Shown here: positions 1 to 8,839 of the stretch, piece after piece
Layout: each line of letters opens with the position of its first letter
Numbering within the stretch: the stretch's first letter is position 1
DNA from: Sphingobium sp.
GTDB lineage: Bacteria; Pseudomonadota; Alphaproteobacteria; Sphingomonadales; Sphingomonadaceae
NCBI GenBank assembly: GCA_023266575.1
Contig: JAHFPV010000018.1
Location: 1 to 59,805, forward strand
Direction of reading: 5' to 3'
DNA: 59,805 bases
Program-made: the position numbers and the translations under genes
Notes under the pieces: model-generated
What the model saw: the letters and a program-made list of their open reading frames with translations, nothing else
Databases searched by the model: none
What the model was told of the DNA's origin: nothing

Positions 1-1
1 C

Positions 2-73
2 GCTAGAAAAATCGTCGTCCTCGCCAATCGCCTCGTTGCCGAAAATCGAACTTGGTCCCCAATCCATGCTTGA
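2..73 (+). pseudogene. C-terminal end of a probable IS110-family transposase (cut by window edge)
   Basis: The frame is open from the left edge and stops with TGA at 71-73. Its 23 visible residues begin ARKIVVLANRLVAENRTW. A pattern of Arg-Lys, hydrophobics, an Asn and a closing Trp is typical of the extreme C-terminus of IS110/IS1111-type transposases. Only the last residues are visible, so the intactness of the element cannot be judged. IS110 elements have no strong terminal inverted repeats, and no element end is obvious before the next gene. Confidence 0.45.
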
Positions 74-144
74 CCAACAAGACAGATGCTCGACTTCGCT
101 CGAAACGAACGGAGGTTGGGAGTTTCACCCAGAAATCATCGCGC

Positions 145-840
145 TCAGGGCTGCGTCACGCCCGTCTGCGCATTCCATTGCTGTTGGCACGCGGGCAATA
201 AAACGCCCTTCTTCCAACATTGGGGAGAGAAGGAGGGCATAGCGACCCGATAGTCATAACCCGGCGATCCATAATATTGCTCACCCGCGACCACGAGCGA
301 CTTTTTGATCGAGGCAAGGCCGTTGCGCGCCACTTCATGCAGCGTGCCGCGATCCGCGAAAATCGCCTGCCGCCCGACGACCGTGGCCGCCTGACAGAAA
401 CCTTTTTGCGCCTGCACCGTCGAATAGCCCGAATAGATGCGCGTGCCATATTGGTCGGACGCGGCCTGCCCCGGCCGCCCCTTGCCCACGGTGCGCTGGA
501 AATAGCCGAGCAGCACGGTCTGCGCCGAATCAAGCTCCGCATCATGATGGGCGATCATCGCATTATAATTGCTGATCGCCAGCAGCGTCGGCTCGAACTG
601 GCATTGCAATGCGGCGATATTGAGCGCCGCGCGCAGGTTCCATACCAGCCCGGCCTTGATCTCGGCGGCATTGGCGCCTGGCAGGCCCATCGCCGTCGCG
701 GCGGCCGCATCGGTCAGCGGCGGTGCGGACAGGTCGGGCGGCGACCAGAAAAATTGTGCGGCGGCAGGCTGCGCCATCATTGGCGCGACGGCCAGCGCCA
801 GACCCGCAAGGATGGGGCGCAACGGGGAACGGAAGCTCAT
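145..840 (-). CDS. Exported protein of unknown function
   Basis: A 231-residue protein starting at the ATG at 840, which has GGAGAG about 8 bases upstream; the frame extends further upstream but without a better start. The N-terminus (MSFRSPLRPILAGLALAVAP, then AQPAAAQ) is a clear Sec signal peptide with an AxA cleavage site. The mature part has four widely spaced cysteines (in ALQCQF, GFCQAA, PQCWKK, PACQQQ) that could form disulfides, and no enzyme motif. No family was recognised. It has no close same-strand partner; the lipoprotein gene upstream is 69 bp away and shares its direction. Confidence 0.8.
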   Translation of the reverse strand: MSFRSPLRPILAGLALAVAPMMAQPAAAQFFWSPPDLSAPPLTDAAAATAMGLPGANAAEIKAGLVWNLRAALNIAALQCQFEPTLLAISNYNAMIAHHDAELDSAQTVLLGYFQRTVGKGRPGQAASDQYGTRIYSGYSTVQAQKGFCQAATVVGRQAIFADRGTLHEVARNGLASIKKSLVVAGEQYYGSPGYDYRVAMPSFSPQCWKKGVLLPACQQQWNAQTGVTQP

Positions 841-909
841 GAAACGATACTCTCCAACGGGACGGTATATGTCCCCCTCATATTCTCTCAATCAACTAGA
901 CCTGAACCG

Positions 910-1188
910 TCACTGATCGGCCAGAACCTCGGCATCCTCACCCTGCGCTTTTTCGGCAGCGGGCTTGGCCACCGCAGCGCCCGCATTGTCGGCGGCATTG
1001 CCGCTCGGCAGCGCGACCGCCGTGCCTTCGCTCTGCACCCCGTCCAGATCGGTCATGGCGTCGGTCGCGGTGCCATCCACCACTTCCATATCCTTCATCT
1101 CGACCTTGTTGCCGCCCTTGTCGGCACTGCCACAGGCGGCAAGCGCGAACAGCATGGCGAAAGCTACGGTCATTGCGTTGCGGCGCAT
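910..1188 (-). CDS. Small acidic lipoprotein, function unknown
   Basis: A 92-residue protein starting at the ATG at 1188, with AAGGAG at ideal spacing. The N-terminus MRRNAMTVAFAMLFALAACG is a lipoprotein signal peptide with a LAAC lipobox, so the mature protein would begin at Cys19 and be anchored by lipids. The rest is low-complexity, rich in Ala, Asp, Glu and Gly, without recognisable domains. It lies 49 bp downstream of lipB on the same strand and could be co-transcribed with it, though no functional link is evident. Confidence 0.75.
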   Translation of the reverse strand: MRRNAMTVAFAMLFALAACGSADKGGNKVEMKDMEVVDGTATDAMTDLDGVQSEGTAVALPSGNAADNAGAAVAKPAAEKAQGEDAEVLADQ

Positions 1189-1237
1189 CCGGGTCTCCTT
1201 CAGGCCCGGCAGCCTCCGCCCGGCGAAAGGCCAGACC

Positions 1238-1933
1238 CTAGCGGTCCGTTCCGCATTGCTCAACCCCCGTGCCGCATCGGCCCAAGCGATTGAGAAAAGC
1301 AGGGAAATGCGCCCGTAACGCACCGTCCAGCGCGGCCATCGAGGCCGTGCCGCCCAGCGCCGCGATGCTGGTGACCGGATAGTCGCTGATCCCGCACGGC
1401 ACGATGCCGGTAAAATGCGACAGATCGGGATCGACATTGATTGAAAAGCCATGGAGCGTGACCCAGCGCCGCACCCGGATGCCCAGCGCGCCGATCTTCG
1501 CCTCCCGCCCCTGTGCGTCGTCGGTCCAGATGCCGATCCGTCCTTCCGCCCGCCGCGCGGCAATGCCCAGATCGCCCAGCGCCGCGATCATCCAGCCTTC
1601 CAGATGATGGACGAAATTGCGGACATCCTTGCCGCGTTTGCCAAGGTCGATATTGAGATAGCCGATCCGCTGTCCCGGCCCATGATAGGTATAGCGCCCG
1701 CCGCGCCCGGCATCATACACGGGAAAGCGCGGGTCGATCAGTTCGGCGGGATCGGCGCTGGTCCCGGCGGTATAGAGCGGCGGATGCTCGATCAGCCAGA
1801 CCCGCTCGCTCGCCTCACCCGCATGGATCGCGGCGGCGCGCGCTTCCATATCCGCCAGCGCTTGCGGGTAAGCGACCGGCGTGGCATCCACTCGCCATTC
1901 GACGTCAGCGGGAAAGGGAGGAGTTTGGCTCAT
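1238..1933 (-). CDS. lipB: Lipoyl(octanoyl) transferase LipB
   Basis: A 231-residue protein of the usual LipB length. It transfers octanoate from octanoyl-ACP to the lipoyl domains of 2-oxoacid dehydrogenases and glycine cleavage H protein, the first step of endogenous lipoate synthesis. Family signatures seen: [14 protein letters not shown] near residue 48, [11 protein letters not shown] near 78, the catalytic Lys146 in [20 protein letters not shown] near 161 and the thioester Cys180 in [13 protein letters not shown]. The ATG at 1933 is used. The membrane-protein gene at 2014 is divergent, so the short space between holds both promoters. Confidence 0.95.
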   Translation of the reverse strand: MSQTPPFPADVEWRVDATPVAYPQALADMEARAAAIHAGEASERVWLIEHPPLYTAGTSADPAELIDPRFPVYDAGRGGRYTYHGPGQRIGYLNIDLGKRGKDVRNFVHHLEGWMIAALGDLGIAARRAEGRIGIWTDDAQGREAKIGALGIRVRRWVTLHGFSINVDPDLSHFTGIVPCGISDYPVTSIAALGGTASMAALDGALRAHFPAFLNRLGRCGTGVEQCGTDR

Positions 1934-2013
1934 GACCCTTCCTTGACTTGGGCCGGACGAGCGATCAAGTCTCGACCCAATTTTACGCAGCTATCAGGCA
2001 GGCAATTTAAGAT

Positions 2014-2808
2014 ATGGCGACGATGTCGATCGGCAAGGCATGGCAGGAGGCAGTGGCCTTCGTCGCCCGCGAAGCCACGCTGCTTTTTCCCGTTGCGCTG
2101 CTGTTCGTGGCGCTGCCGGGACTGATCCTGCAGGAAATGACCCCGCCAGAACTGGCCGCCTGGTCGCTTGCGCCCACGGCATCGACCATGCCTGCGGTTC
2201 CGGCCAGCTATTGGCTGGGGCTGATAGTAGCGGTCCTCCTCGTCTGGTTCGGGTCGCTCACCTTGTTTGCGCTGGCCCTGCGTCCCGGCATCAGCGTCGG
2301 CGAAGCCCTGCGCCTCGGCTTCCACCGCCTGCCCGTGCTGATCGGTACGGCCTTGGCCGTCATCGGCGCGCTGATGGTGGTGGTTCTAGCCGTCGTGATC
2401 GTGATGGTCCTGTTGTCGCTCGTGTCGAAGGCGCTGGCGGCGGGTCTCGCCGTTCTGCTTGGATTCGCGGTCGCCGGGGTGGCGCTGTTTGCGAGTATCC
2501 GCCTGATGCTGCTGAACCCGGTGGTGATAGACGGCAGTGCCGGCATCATGCCCTCGCTGCGGCAGGCATGGGCGCTCACCCGCGGCCATTTCTGGCGGTT
2601 GCTGGCCTTCATCCTGATCATCACCATTTTGTCGGCGATCACCAGTGCGGCGGCGCAGGCGATATTCGGCCTGCTCGGCAGTGTCATTGGTGGCGCGGAT
2701 GCCGCACGGCTGGCTGGCAGCGTTGCGGGGGCCGCCATTTCGACTGTGTTGCAGGTCTATATGCTCGTCATGATCGCCCGCCTCTATCGTCAGGCGTCGG
2801 CGGCCTGA
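2014..2808 (+). CDS. Polytopic inner-membrane protein, function unknown
   Basis: A 264-residue, strongly hydrophobic protein with about five to six predicted membrane segments (around residues 22-40, 65-88, 108-140, 142-165, 195-215 and 240-258). The central LLNPVVIDGSAGIMPSLRQA and the following WALTRGHFWRLLAF resemble the repeated motif of the glycerophosphodiester phosphodiesterase membrane-domain superfamily (YciC/DUF7847-like), whose members have no defined activity. The gene is divergent from lipB. Its 3' end overlaps the convergent GNAT gene by 19 bp. Confidence 0.75.
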   Translation: MATMSIGKAWQEAVAFVAREATLLFPVALLFVALPGLILQEMTPPELAAWSLAPTASTMPAVPASYWLGLIVAVLLVWFGSLTLFALALRPGISVGEALRLGFHRLPVLIGTALAVIGALMVVVLAVVIVMVLLSLVSKALAAGLAVLLGFAVAGVALFASIRLMLLNPVVIDGSAGIMPSLRQAWALTRGHFWRLLAFILIITILSAITSAAAQAIFGLLGSVIGGADAARLAGSVAGAAISTVLQVYMLVMIARLYRQASAA

Positions 2809-3389
2809 TCCAGCAGCGGCACATGGCGCGCACAGTCGCGCGGTAAAATCCCGGCCAGGCGCGGATCGGCAAATATCTCGATCTCGCGCCTGGTCGGTAC
2901 AAACCCCGCCTTGATGTAGAATCCCAGCGCGGCGGGACTATCGAGCGTGCAGGTGTGGACCCAGAATCGCTCCACCCCCTTGCGCCACGCCAGCGCCTTG
3001 GCCTGCGCCATCAGCCATTTACCATGGCCCTTGCCGTTCAATTGCGGCACCAGCCCGAAAAAGCCCAGTTCGCAGTCGGGCATCGCCCGGAAGTCCAGCT
3101 CCAGCAGCCCGACCTCTATGCCGCTTGGATCAGTGACCGCGTAAATCTCCACCATCGGATCATGGATGATCGCGGCCAGCGATTCGTCGCTCATCACCAG
3201 CCGCGAAAACCACAGCCATGGCTCGCCCACCCGGCGGAACAGCGCGCGATAGGTGTCGAGTTTCGGCGCCCTCCACCGCACCAGTTGCAGCGGGGCGGGC
3301 GGGATCGGCGCGGGGCGGGGACGTGTCCGCATCTCCAAATGGGTGACGACCGCCGCTACCATGCCCGGCGCGACTGTGCTCAGCCCCAT
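2790..3389 (-). CDS. GNAT-family N-acetyltransferase
   Basis: A 199-residue protein. The acetyl-CoA-binding core is seen as LVPQLNGKGHGKWLMAQAKA, a Q/RxxGxG/A pyrophosphate loop. It is followed by ERFWVHTCTLDSPAALGFYI and KAGFVPTRREIEIF, which form the C-terminal GNAT strand-helix-strand. The substrate is not predictable. It is the last gene of a tight operon (trmL, hemF, then this gene 5 bp after hemF stops). The start could be 3389 or one of the internal Met codons within the first 20 residues; the N-terminal stretch before RTRPRPAP is unlike the family core. Confidence 0.85.
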   Translation of the reverse strand: MGLSTVAPGMVAAVVTHLEMRTRPRPAPIPPAPLQLVRWRAPKLDTYRALFRRVGEPWLWFSRLVMSDESLAAIIHDPMVEIYAVTDPSGIEVGLLELDFRAMPDCELGFFGLVPQLNGKGHGKWLMAQAKALAWRKGVERFWVHTCTLDSPAALGFYIKAGFVPTRREIEIFADPRLAGILPRDCARHVPLLDQAADA

Positions 3390-3394
3390 CGCGC

Positions 3395-4297
3395 TCAGCT
3401 CCAGCTGGCCATCGGCGGCAGGCTCATCAGGATCGCGTCGATATTGCCCCCGGTCTTGAGGCCGAACAGCGTCCCCCGGTCATGCACCAGATTGAATTCG
3501 GCATAGCGACCGCGCCATTCCAGCATCTGTGCATAGTCCGCCTCGCTCCACGCATCGCCCATGCGCCGCCGCACGATCGGCGGATAGGCGTCCAGAAACG
3601 CATCGCCCACCGCGCGGGTGAAGGCGAAGTTCGCGTCGAACCCTGCATCGTCGGCACATTCGAGATGATCATAGAAAATCCCGCCGACCCCGCGATGCAC
3701 ACCGCGATGGGGAATGTAGAAATACTCGTCCGCCCACGCTTTGAAGCGCGGATAATGGTCCGCGTTATGCGCGTCGCAGGCGTTTTTCAGCACATCATGG
3801 AAATAGGCGGTATCCTCTTCGCGCGGCAAAGGCGGATTCAGGTCCGCGCCGCCGCCGAACCAGCTTTTGGTCGTGACCAGATAGCGCGTGTTCATATGCA
3901 CGGCGGGGACATGCGGGTTGGCCATATGCGCGACCAGGCTGATGCCGGTGGCGAAGAAGGCGGGATTTTCGTCCGCGCCATGGATGGTCTGCGCGAATCC
4001 GGGGGCGAATTCGCCGCCGACGGTGGAGACATTGACCCCGACCTTCTCGAATATCTTGCCCTTCATCACGCCCCGAACGCCGCCGCCACCTTCGCCCGGT
4101 GCCTGCCCGTCGGCCTCCCTGTCCCAATGGGTATAGGCAAAGCTGGCATCGCTTCCCGCTTCCCGCTCGATCGCCTCGAACGCGGCGCAGATTCGGTCGC
4201 GCAGCGATTCGAACCATGCGCGCGCGGCCTGCTGCCGGGAATCGAGGGCAAAGGGAACGGTCGGCACAGGGGCTGGGGCTATTGGGGCAGGGGTCAT
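3395..4297 (-). CDS. hemF: Coproporphyrinogen III oxidase, oxygen-dependent (HemF)
   Basis: A 300-residue protein of standard HemF length. It oxidatively decarboxylates two propionates of coproporphyrinogen III to give protoporphyrinogen IX, using O2, in heme synthesis. Signatures seen are GVMKGKIFEKVGVNVS (~80-95), the HMNTRYLVTTKSWFGGGADL block (~130-150), YYPRF-like HYPRFKAWADEYFYIPHRG, RGVGGIFYDHL (~205) and the C-terminal EFNLVHDRGTLFGLKTGGN. Its start overlaps the trmL stop (ATGA), indicating translational coupling. Heme supply fits with the nearby petABC cytochromes, which are on the opposite strand. Confidence 0.96.
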   Translation of the reverse strand: MTPAPIAPAPVPTVPFALDSRQQAARAWFESLRDRICAAFEAIEREAGSDASFAYTHWDREADGQAPGEGGGGVRGVMKGKIFEKVGVNVSTVGGEFAPGFAQTIHGADENPAFFATGISLVAHMANPHVPAVHMNTRYLVTTKSWFGGGADLNPPLPREEDTAYFHDVLKNACDAHNADHYPRFKAWADEYFYIPHRGVHRGVGGIFYDHLECADDAGFDANFAFTRAVGDAFLDAYPPIVRRRMGDAWSEADYAQMLEWRGRYAEFNLVHDRGTLFGLKTGGNIDAILMSLPPMASWS

Positions 4298-4752
4298 TGC
4301 GGGAACTTTCCGGTCTGGCGCAGGGCTTCGGCGACGGCGATGCCCGTGGAAACGGCGATATTCAAGGATCTAAACCCCTCCGCCATAGGGATGCGGATGC
4401 GAATATCGGCGATATCGCGCACCTCTACCGGCACGCCCGCACTTTCCGATCCCATCAACAACACATCGTCGGCGCGGAATTCGACGTCGGGCAGGCGCTG
4501 GGACGCATGGGCGCTCATCAGCAGCAGACGACTGCCCTGCGCCCGCCGTTCCGCGTCGAACGCCGCGAAATTGGCGTGACGGGCAACATCGGCCGACGCG
4601 CCATAATCCATCGCGGCGCGCTTGAGGCGTGCGTCGGAGAAGGCGAATCCGGTCGGCATGATGATGTCCACCGGCACGGCGAAACAGGCCGCCAGACGCA
4701 GGATCGCGCCGACATTGCCCGCTATTTCGGGTTGGTAAAGGGCTATACGCAT
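4294..4752 (-). CDS. trmL: tRNA (cytidine/uridine-2'-O-)-methyltransferase TrmL
   Basis: A 152-residue SPOUT methyltransferase that modifies the wobble nucleotide (position 34) of some tRNA-Leu using SAM. The start MRIALYQPEIAGNVGAILRL is the family N-terminus. The knotted SAM site is seen at the C-terminal half as LLMGSESAGVPVEVRD and IRIPMAEGFRSLNIAVSTGI. The ATG at 4752 is preferred because it aligns with the family start; an ATG at 4764 would add MARV, and neither has a clear ribosome-binding site. First gene of the trmL-hemF-GNAT operon, overlapping hemF by four bases. Confidence 0.9.
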   Translation of the reverse strand: MRIALYQPEIAGNVGAILRLAACFAVPVDIIMPTGFAFSDARLKRAAMDYGASADVARHANFAAFDAERRAQGSRLLLMSAHASQRLPDVEFRADDVLLMGSESAGVPVEVRDIADIRIRIPMAEGFRSLNIAVSTGIAVAEALRQTGKFPQ

Positions 4753-4960
4753 GACCCGCGCCATAATGCAGCGCGGCAAATTGTCATAGGGTGCGTGACT
4801 TTGCTGTTGGCAAAGAGCGCGCACTGAGGTTATCAGGCCCGCGAACCACGCCGGGGGGAAGGCGGGGCCATTTCGCATGGCTATCCGAATTCCTTGACAT
4901 AAAGGTGCCGGCAACGGCGCTGCGGCGGGATCAGGGACGTTCTTGCAAGGGTTAAGGTGC

Positions 4961-5527
4961 ATGGCGATCGTTGAACATACAGACAGCACGGGTCTATCCG
5001 GCGATGATGGGGTGCGTCGTCGCGATTTCATCAACATCGCTGCGGTGAGTTTTGCAGGAGTCGGCGCTGTTGCCGTCGTCCTGCCGTTGATCGACCAGAT
5101 GAACCCCAGCGCCGACGTGCTGGCGCTTGCATCGACCGAAGTCGATCTTTCGGCGATCCAGCCGGGTCAGGCGATTAAGACCACCTTCCGCAGCCAGCCG
5201 CTCTTCGTGCGCCAGCTGACGGAAAAGGAAATCGCCGAAGCCGACAAGGTGGACGCCTCCACGCTGCGCGATCCGCAGACGCTGGAAGAGCGCACCGTTG
5301 ACGGCAAGAAGCAGTGGCTGGTGACCATGGGTGTCTGCACCCATCTGGGCTGCGTGCCGCTGGGCGCGGGCGAAGGTGAGAATAAGGGCGAATATGGCGG
5401 CTATTTCTGCCCATGCCATGGTTCGTCCTACGACACCGCCGCGCGCATCCGCAAAGGCCCCGCGCCCAAGAACCTGGAAGTGCCGAAGTTCAGCTTCACT
5501 TCCGACACCGCCATTCTCGTAGGCTGA
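4961..5527 (+). CDS. petA: Ubiquinol-cytochrome c reductase iron-sulfur (Rieske) subunit
   Basis: A 188-residue Rieske protein of the bc1 complex. The N-terminal twin-arginine segment ([20 protein letters not shown]) acts as Tat signal and membrane anchor. The 2Fe-2S ligands are Cys126 and His128 in CTHLGC and Cys150 and His153 in CPCHGSSYD; the other two Cys form the usual disulfide. ATG 4961 gives the typical alpha-proteobacterial start; the longer frame upstream is not needed. First gene of petABC, 11 bp from petB. A TTGACA hexamer at 4894-4899 is the best -35 candidate upstream, but its -10 is poor. Confidence 0.97.
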   Translation: MAIVEHTDSTGLSGDDGVRRRDFINIAAVSFAGVGAVAVVLPLIDQMNPSADVLALASTEVDLSAIQPGQAIKTTFRSQPLFVRQLTEKEIAEADKVDASTLRDPQTLEERTVDGKKQWLVTMGVCTHLGCVPLGAGEGENKGEYGGYFCPCHGSSYDTAARIRKGPAPKNLEVPKFSFTSDTAILVG

Positions 5528-5538
5528 GGTAAGAAACG

Positions 5539-6831
5539 ATGAGCTTTCCCTGGGCTGAGCAATATACGCCGAAAAATCCGGTGATGGTGTGGATCGACGA
5601 GAAGCTGCCGCTTCCGCGTCTCGCCTATAACGCCGTGGGCGCGGGCTATCCCGTGCCGCGCAACCTCAACTATTTCTGGAACTTCGGCGTATTGGCCGGT
5701 CTGGCGCTGATGATCCAGATCGTCACCGGCGTGATCATGGCCATGCATTATGGCGCGAACGATCTCGTCGCGTTCAGCACCGTCGAACAGACGATGCGCG
5801 ACGTGAATGCGGGCTGGCTGATGCGCTACGCCCACGCCAACGGCGCCAGCTTCTTCTTCATCGTCGTCTATCTCCACATCTTCCGCGGCCTCTATTTCGG
5901 CTCCTACAAGGCGCCCCGCGAGATGGTGTGGCTGCTCGGCCTCGTCATCTTCCTGCTGATGATGGCGACCGCCTTCATGGGTTATGTGCTGCCCTGGGGC
6001 CAGATGTCCTACTGGGGTGCGAAGGTGATCACCGGCCTGTTCGGCGCGATCCCCGTGGTCGGCGAACCGATCCAGACCTGGCTGCTGGGCGGCTTTGCTC
6101 CCGGCAACGCTTCGCTCAACCGCTTCTTCTCGCTGCACTTCCTGCTGCCCTTCGTGATTGCCGGTGTCATCATCCTGCACATCTGGGCGCTGCATATTCC
6201 GGGCTCATCGAACCCGACCGGCGTGGAAGTGAAGGGGCCGCAGGACACTGTGCCGTTCCACCCATATTACACCGCCAAGGATGGCTTCGGCGCGGGCGTG
6301 TTCCTCATCGCCTTCTGTGCGCTGCTGTTCTTCGCTCCCAACTTCCTGGGCCACCCGGATAACTATATCGAGGCGAACCCGCTCTCGACCCCCGCGCACA
6401 TCGTGCCGGAATGGTATTTCTGGCCCTTCTACGCCATCCTGCGTGCGTTCACCGTGGACTTCTTCTTCGTCCCCGCCAAGCTTTTGGGCGTGCTGGCGAT
6501 GTTCGCATCGATCCTGCTGCTCTTCTTCCTGCCCTGGCTCGACACCTCGCCGGTGCGGTCGGGCAAGTATCGACCGACCTTCAACAAGTTTTTCTGGATC
6601 CTCGTCATCGACGTGCTGATCCTGGGCTGGTTGGGCGGCGCGCCGGCAGAAGAGCCGTTCGTGATGATGAGCCAGGTCGCGGCGGCCTATTATTTCGCCC
6701 ACTTCCTGATCATCCTTCCGCTGATCTCGCGCTTTGAAAAGCCGCTGCCGCTGCCCGGCTCGATCACCGAGGCCGTGCTGGCAAAATATGGCAAGACCGA
6801 CGGCGCAACCGTCGCGGTCCCGGCCGAATAA
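5539..6831 (+). CDS. petB: Cytochrome b subunit of the bc1 complex
   Basis: A 430-residue polytopic membrane protein carrying the two b-type hemes and both quinone sites of complex III. Seen: the N-terminal [20 protein letters not shown], heme ligand histidines in [10 protein letters not shown] and [32 protein letters not shown] (Qo site), [20 protein letters not shown] (second ligand pair) and the diagnostic PEW motif in [18 protein letters not shown]. The length matches alpha-proteobacterial cytochrome b with its eighth helix. It sits between petA and petC with short gaps, as one operon. Confidence 0.97.
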   Translation: MSFPWAEQYTPKNPVMVWIDEKLPLPRLAYNAVGAGYPVPRNLNYFWNFGVLAGLALMIQIVTGVIMAMHYGANDLVAFSTVEQTMRDVNAGWLMRYAHANGASFFFIVVYLHIFRGLYFGSYKAPREMVWLLGLVIFLLMMATAFMGYVLPWGQMSYWGAKVITGLFGAIPVVGEPIQTWLLGGFAPGNASLNRFFSLHFLLPFVIAGVIILHIWALHIPGSSNPTGVEVKGPQDTVPFHPYYTAKDGFGAGVFLIAFCALLFFAPNFLGHPDNYIEANPLSTPAHIVPEWYFWPFYAILRAFTVDFFFVPAKLLGVLAMFASILLLFFLPWLDTSPVRSGKYRPTFNKFFWILVIDVLILGWLGGAPAEEPFVMMSQVAAAYYFAHFLIILPLISRFEKPLPLPGSITEAVLAKYGKTDGATVAVPAE

Positions 6832-6846
6832 GGGGTAGATAAGACC

Positions 6847-7698
6847 ATGGTTCGCATTGGCGCATTCCTCGTCGGCCTCTTCTTTGCAGGCTGGCTGTTC
6901 ATCTCCTTCCTGATCGGTGCGGTGGCTTATGTCTCCGAACCGCCAGTACCGACCGTGGAAAAGGCTTTCCACAAATTGCCCAAGCATGTGGCCTATTCGT
7001 TCGACGGGCCGCTGGGTCATTATGACAAGCAGCAGCTGCAGCGCGGCTTCCAGGTGTTCAAGGAAGTCTGCTCGGCCTGCCACAGCCTGAAGTTCGTGGC
7101 GTTCCGCGATCTCGAAGCGCTTGGCTATAACGAAGCCGAAGTGAAGGCGATCGCCAAGCAGTGGGCGATCAAGACTCCGTCGGTCGATCCGGCCACGGGT
7201 GAAGCCTCCACGCGGGAACCTGTGCCGTCGGATTATTTCCCCAAGCCATTCGCGAACAATGTCGCGGCGGCGGCGGCGAACAACAATGCGATCCCGCCAG
7301 ACCTGTCGCTGATGACCAAGGCCCGCCATCATGGCAGCGCCTATGTCTATTCGCTGCTGACCGGCTATCAGGCGCAGCCCGCCGAACTGCTCAAAAAGTT
7401 CCCTGATGCCAAGACGCCGGAGGGGCTGCACTACAACCCCTATTTCGCCAACCTGAACCTCGCCATGGCGCCGCCGCTGACGGCAGACGGTCAGGTGACT
7501 TATGGTCCGGGCCAGCCCAAGCCGACGGTCGACCAGATGGCGCAGGACGTCGCGGCGTTCCTGACCTGGACCGCCGAACCCAAGCTGGAAAACCGCCACC
7601 GTGCGGGTCTGGCGACGCTGATCTTCCTGCTGATCGCCACGGGCCTGGCCTATATGTCCTATCAGAATATCTGGGCGGACAAGAAAAAGGCCGCCTGA
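6847..7698 (+). CDS. petC: Cytochrome c1 subunit of the bc1 complex
   Basis: A 283-residue protein with an N-terminal membrane segment (residues ~5-28) serving as signal. The single heme c site is C75-SA-C78-H79 (CSACH). The distal Met ligand is probably in YFANLNLAMAPPLT. A C-terminal membrane anchor (ATLIFLLIATGLAYMSYQ) precedes the stop, as in other cytochromes c1. Last gene of petABC; a strong hairpin with a T-rich tail follows at 7727-7761. Confidence 0.96.
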   Translation: MVRIGAFLVGLFFAGWLFISFLIGAVAYVSEPPVPTVEKAFHKLPKHVAYSFDGPLGHYDKQQLQRGFQVFKEVCSACHSLKFVAFRDLEALGYNEAEVKAIAKQWAIKTPSVDPATGEASTREPVPSDYFPKPFANNVAAAAANNNAIPPDLSLMTKARHHGSAYVYSLLTGYQAQPAELLKKFPDAKTPEGLHYNPYFANLNLAMAPPLTADGQVTYGPGQPKPTVDQMAQDVAAFLTWTAEPKLENRHRAGLATLIFLLIATGLAYMSYQNIWADKKKAA

Positions 7699-7726
7699 CC
7701 GGCCCGTCCGACAGGACAAGCATAGC

Positions 7727-7761
7727 AAAGGGCGCGGTTTCTTGAGGAAGCTGCGCCCTTT
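7727..7761 (+). terminator. Rho-independent terminator after petABC
   Basis: A perfect 9-bp stem, AAAGGGCGC (7727-7735) with GCGCCCTTT (7753-7761), a 17-base loop, and a short T-containing tail. It lies 28 bp past the petC stop and ends 16 bp before apt, separating the two transcription units. Confidence 0.75.
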
Positions 7762-7776
7762 GTCTATAGGGACGCC

Positions 7777-8310
7777 ATGATCAGCGACCTGACCGACCTC
7801 ATCCGCACCATTCCCGACTTTCCCAAGCCGGGCATCCAGTTTCGCGACATCACGACGCTGCTGGCCGACGGGGAGGGGCTGCGCGACCTGACCGCACGGC
7901 TGGCCGATATCGCCCGGCCACTCGACCCGGACCTGATCGTCGGCATCGAGGCGCGCGGCTTCATCCTGGGCGCAGCACTGGCGCTTGCGCTGGGCAAAGG
8001 CTTCGTGCCGGTGCGCAAGAAGGGCAAGCTGCCCGGCAAGACTGTCGGCATCGACTATGTTCTGGAATATGGCACCGATCGGCTGGAACTGCATGAAGGC
8101 CAGGTGCCGCAGGGCGCGCGCGTGCTGCTGGTCGACGATCTGATCGCCACTGGCGGCACGGCGCTGGCGGCGGCGCAACTGCTGCGCGAACAGGGGGCCA
8201 GCGTCTTGATGGCGCTGTTCGCGATCGACCTGCCCGATCTCGGCGGCATGGCGGCACTGGAGGCAGACGGCATCGTCGCTCACGCGATCATGACGTTCGA
8301 TGGCCATTGA
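7777..8310 (+). CDS. apt: Adenine phosphoribosyltransferase
   Basis: A 177-residue type I phosphoribosyltransferase salvaging adenine to AMP with PRPP. Seen: the N-terminal [37 protein letters not shown] (~50), [13 protein letters not shown] (flexible loop) and the PRPP-binding [17 protein letters not shown] (~115-135). Length and order of motifs match bacterial Apt exactly. Its 3' end overlaps the next gene by 11 bp, so the P-loop kinase is likely translated from the same message. Confidence 0.97.
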   Translation: MISDLTDLIRTIPDFPKPGIQFRDITTLLADGEGLRDLTARLADIARPLDPDLIVGIEARGFILGAALALALGKGFVPVRKKGKLPGKTVGIDYVLEYGTDRLELHEGQVPQGARVLLVDDLIATGGTALAAAQLLREQGASVLMALFAIDLPDLGGMAALEADGIVAHAIMTFDGH

Positions 8311-8839
8311 GACGACCCCGACCCTGGTCTTTCTCTATGGCCCCGCAGCGGCCGGCAAGCTGACGATTGCGCGGATCGTTGCTGACCGCACCGGACTTGC
8401 GCTGTTTCATAACCATCTGGTCGTGGACGCGGTCGCAGCCCTCTTTCCGTTTGGATCGCCGGAGTTTGTAAGGCTGCGGGAGCGATTTTGGATTGAGGCG
8501 ATGGTAGCCGCCATTGATGCGGGGCGTTCGCTGATCTTTACCTTTGCGCCGGAACCCAGCGTTGCGCCTGATTTCCCGCAGCGCCTGCAATCGCTGGTGG
8601 AGGCGGCAGGCGGGAAAATGCGCTTCATCGCGCTGACCGTCGCGGCTGATGTGCAGGATGGGCGGATTGCCGATCCCGACCGCGCTGCATTTGGCAAGTT
8701 GCGCTCGCTCGATCTGTTGCGCGCCATTCGCGCCGATTGCGATCGCTGCATGGCCGTCATGCCAGCGCCGTCACTGACCCTCGACACCGGCCTGATGTCG
8801 CCCGAACAAGCGGCCGAGCGCATCGTTGCTCTGCTATAG
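8300..8839 (+). CDS. P-loop kinase-like protein of the AAA_33/shikimate-kinase-like group
   Basis: A 179-residue protein beginning [20 protein letters not shown]. The phosphate-binding loop GPAAAGKLT has Leu directly after Lys, a variant seen in a group of small, uncharacterised ATPases annotated as AAA_33/shikimate-kinase-like. A C-terminal [20 protein letters not shown] resembles the end of nucleotide or gluconate kinases. The phosphoryl acceptor is unknown. It overlaps apt by 11 bp and its end overlaps the convergent nucleosidase gene by 6 bp. Confidence 0.75.
   Translation: MAIETTPTLVFLYGPAAAGKLTIARIVADRTGLALFHNHLVVDAVAALFPFGSPEFVRLRERFWIEAMVAAIDAGRSLIFTFAPEPSVAPDFPQRLQSLVEAAGGKMRFIALTVAADVQDGRIADPDRAAFGKLRSLDLLRAIRADCDRCMAVMPAPSLTLDTGLMSPEQAAERIVALL

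Noticed and set aside
6205-8307. A 700-codon open frame on the minus strand opposite petB, petC and apt
   Set aside because: It is antisense to three clearly conserved genes, is rich in Arg, Gln, His and Asp as expected from GC-rich complements, and has no known domain.
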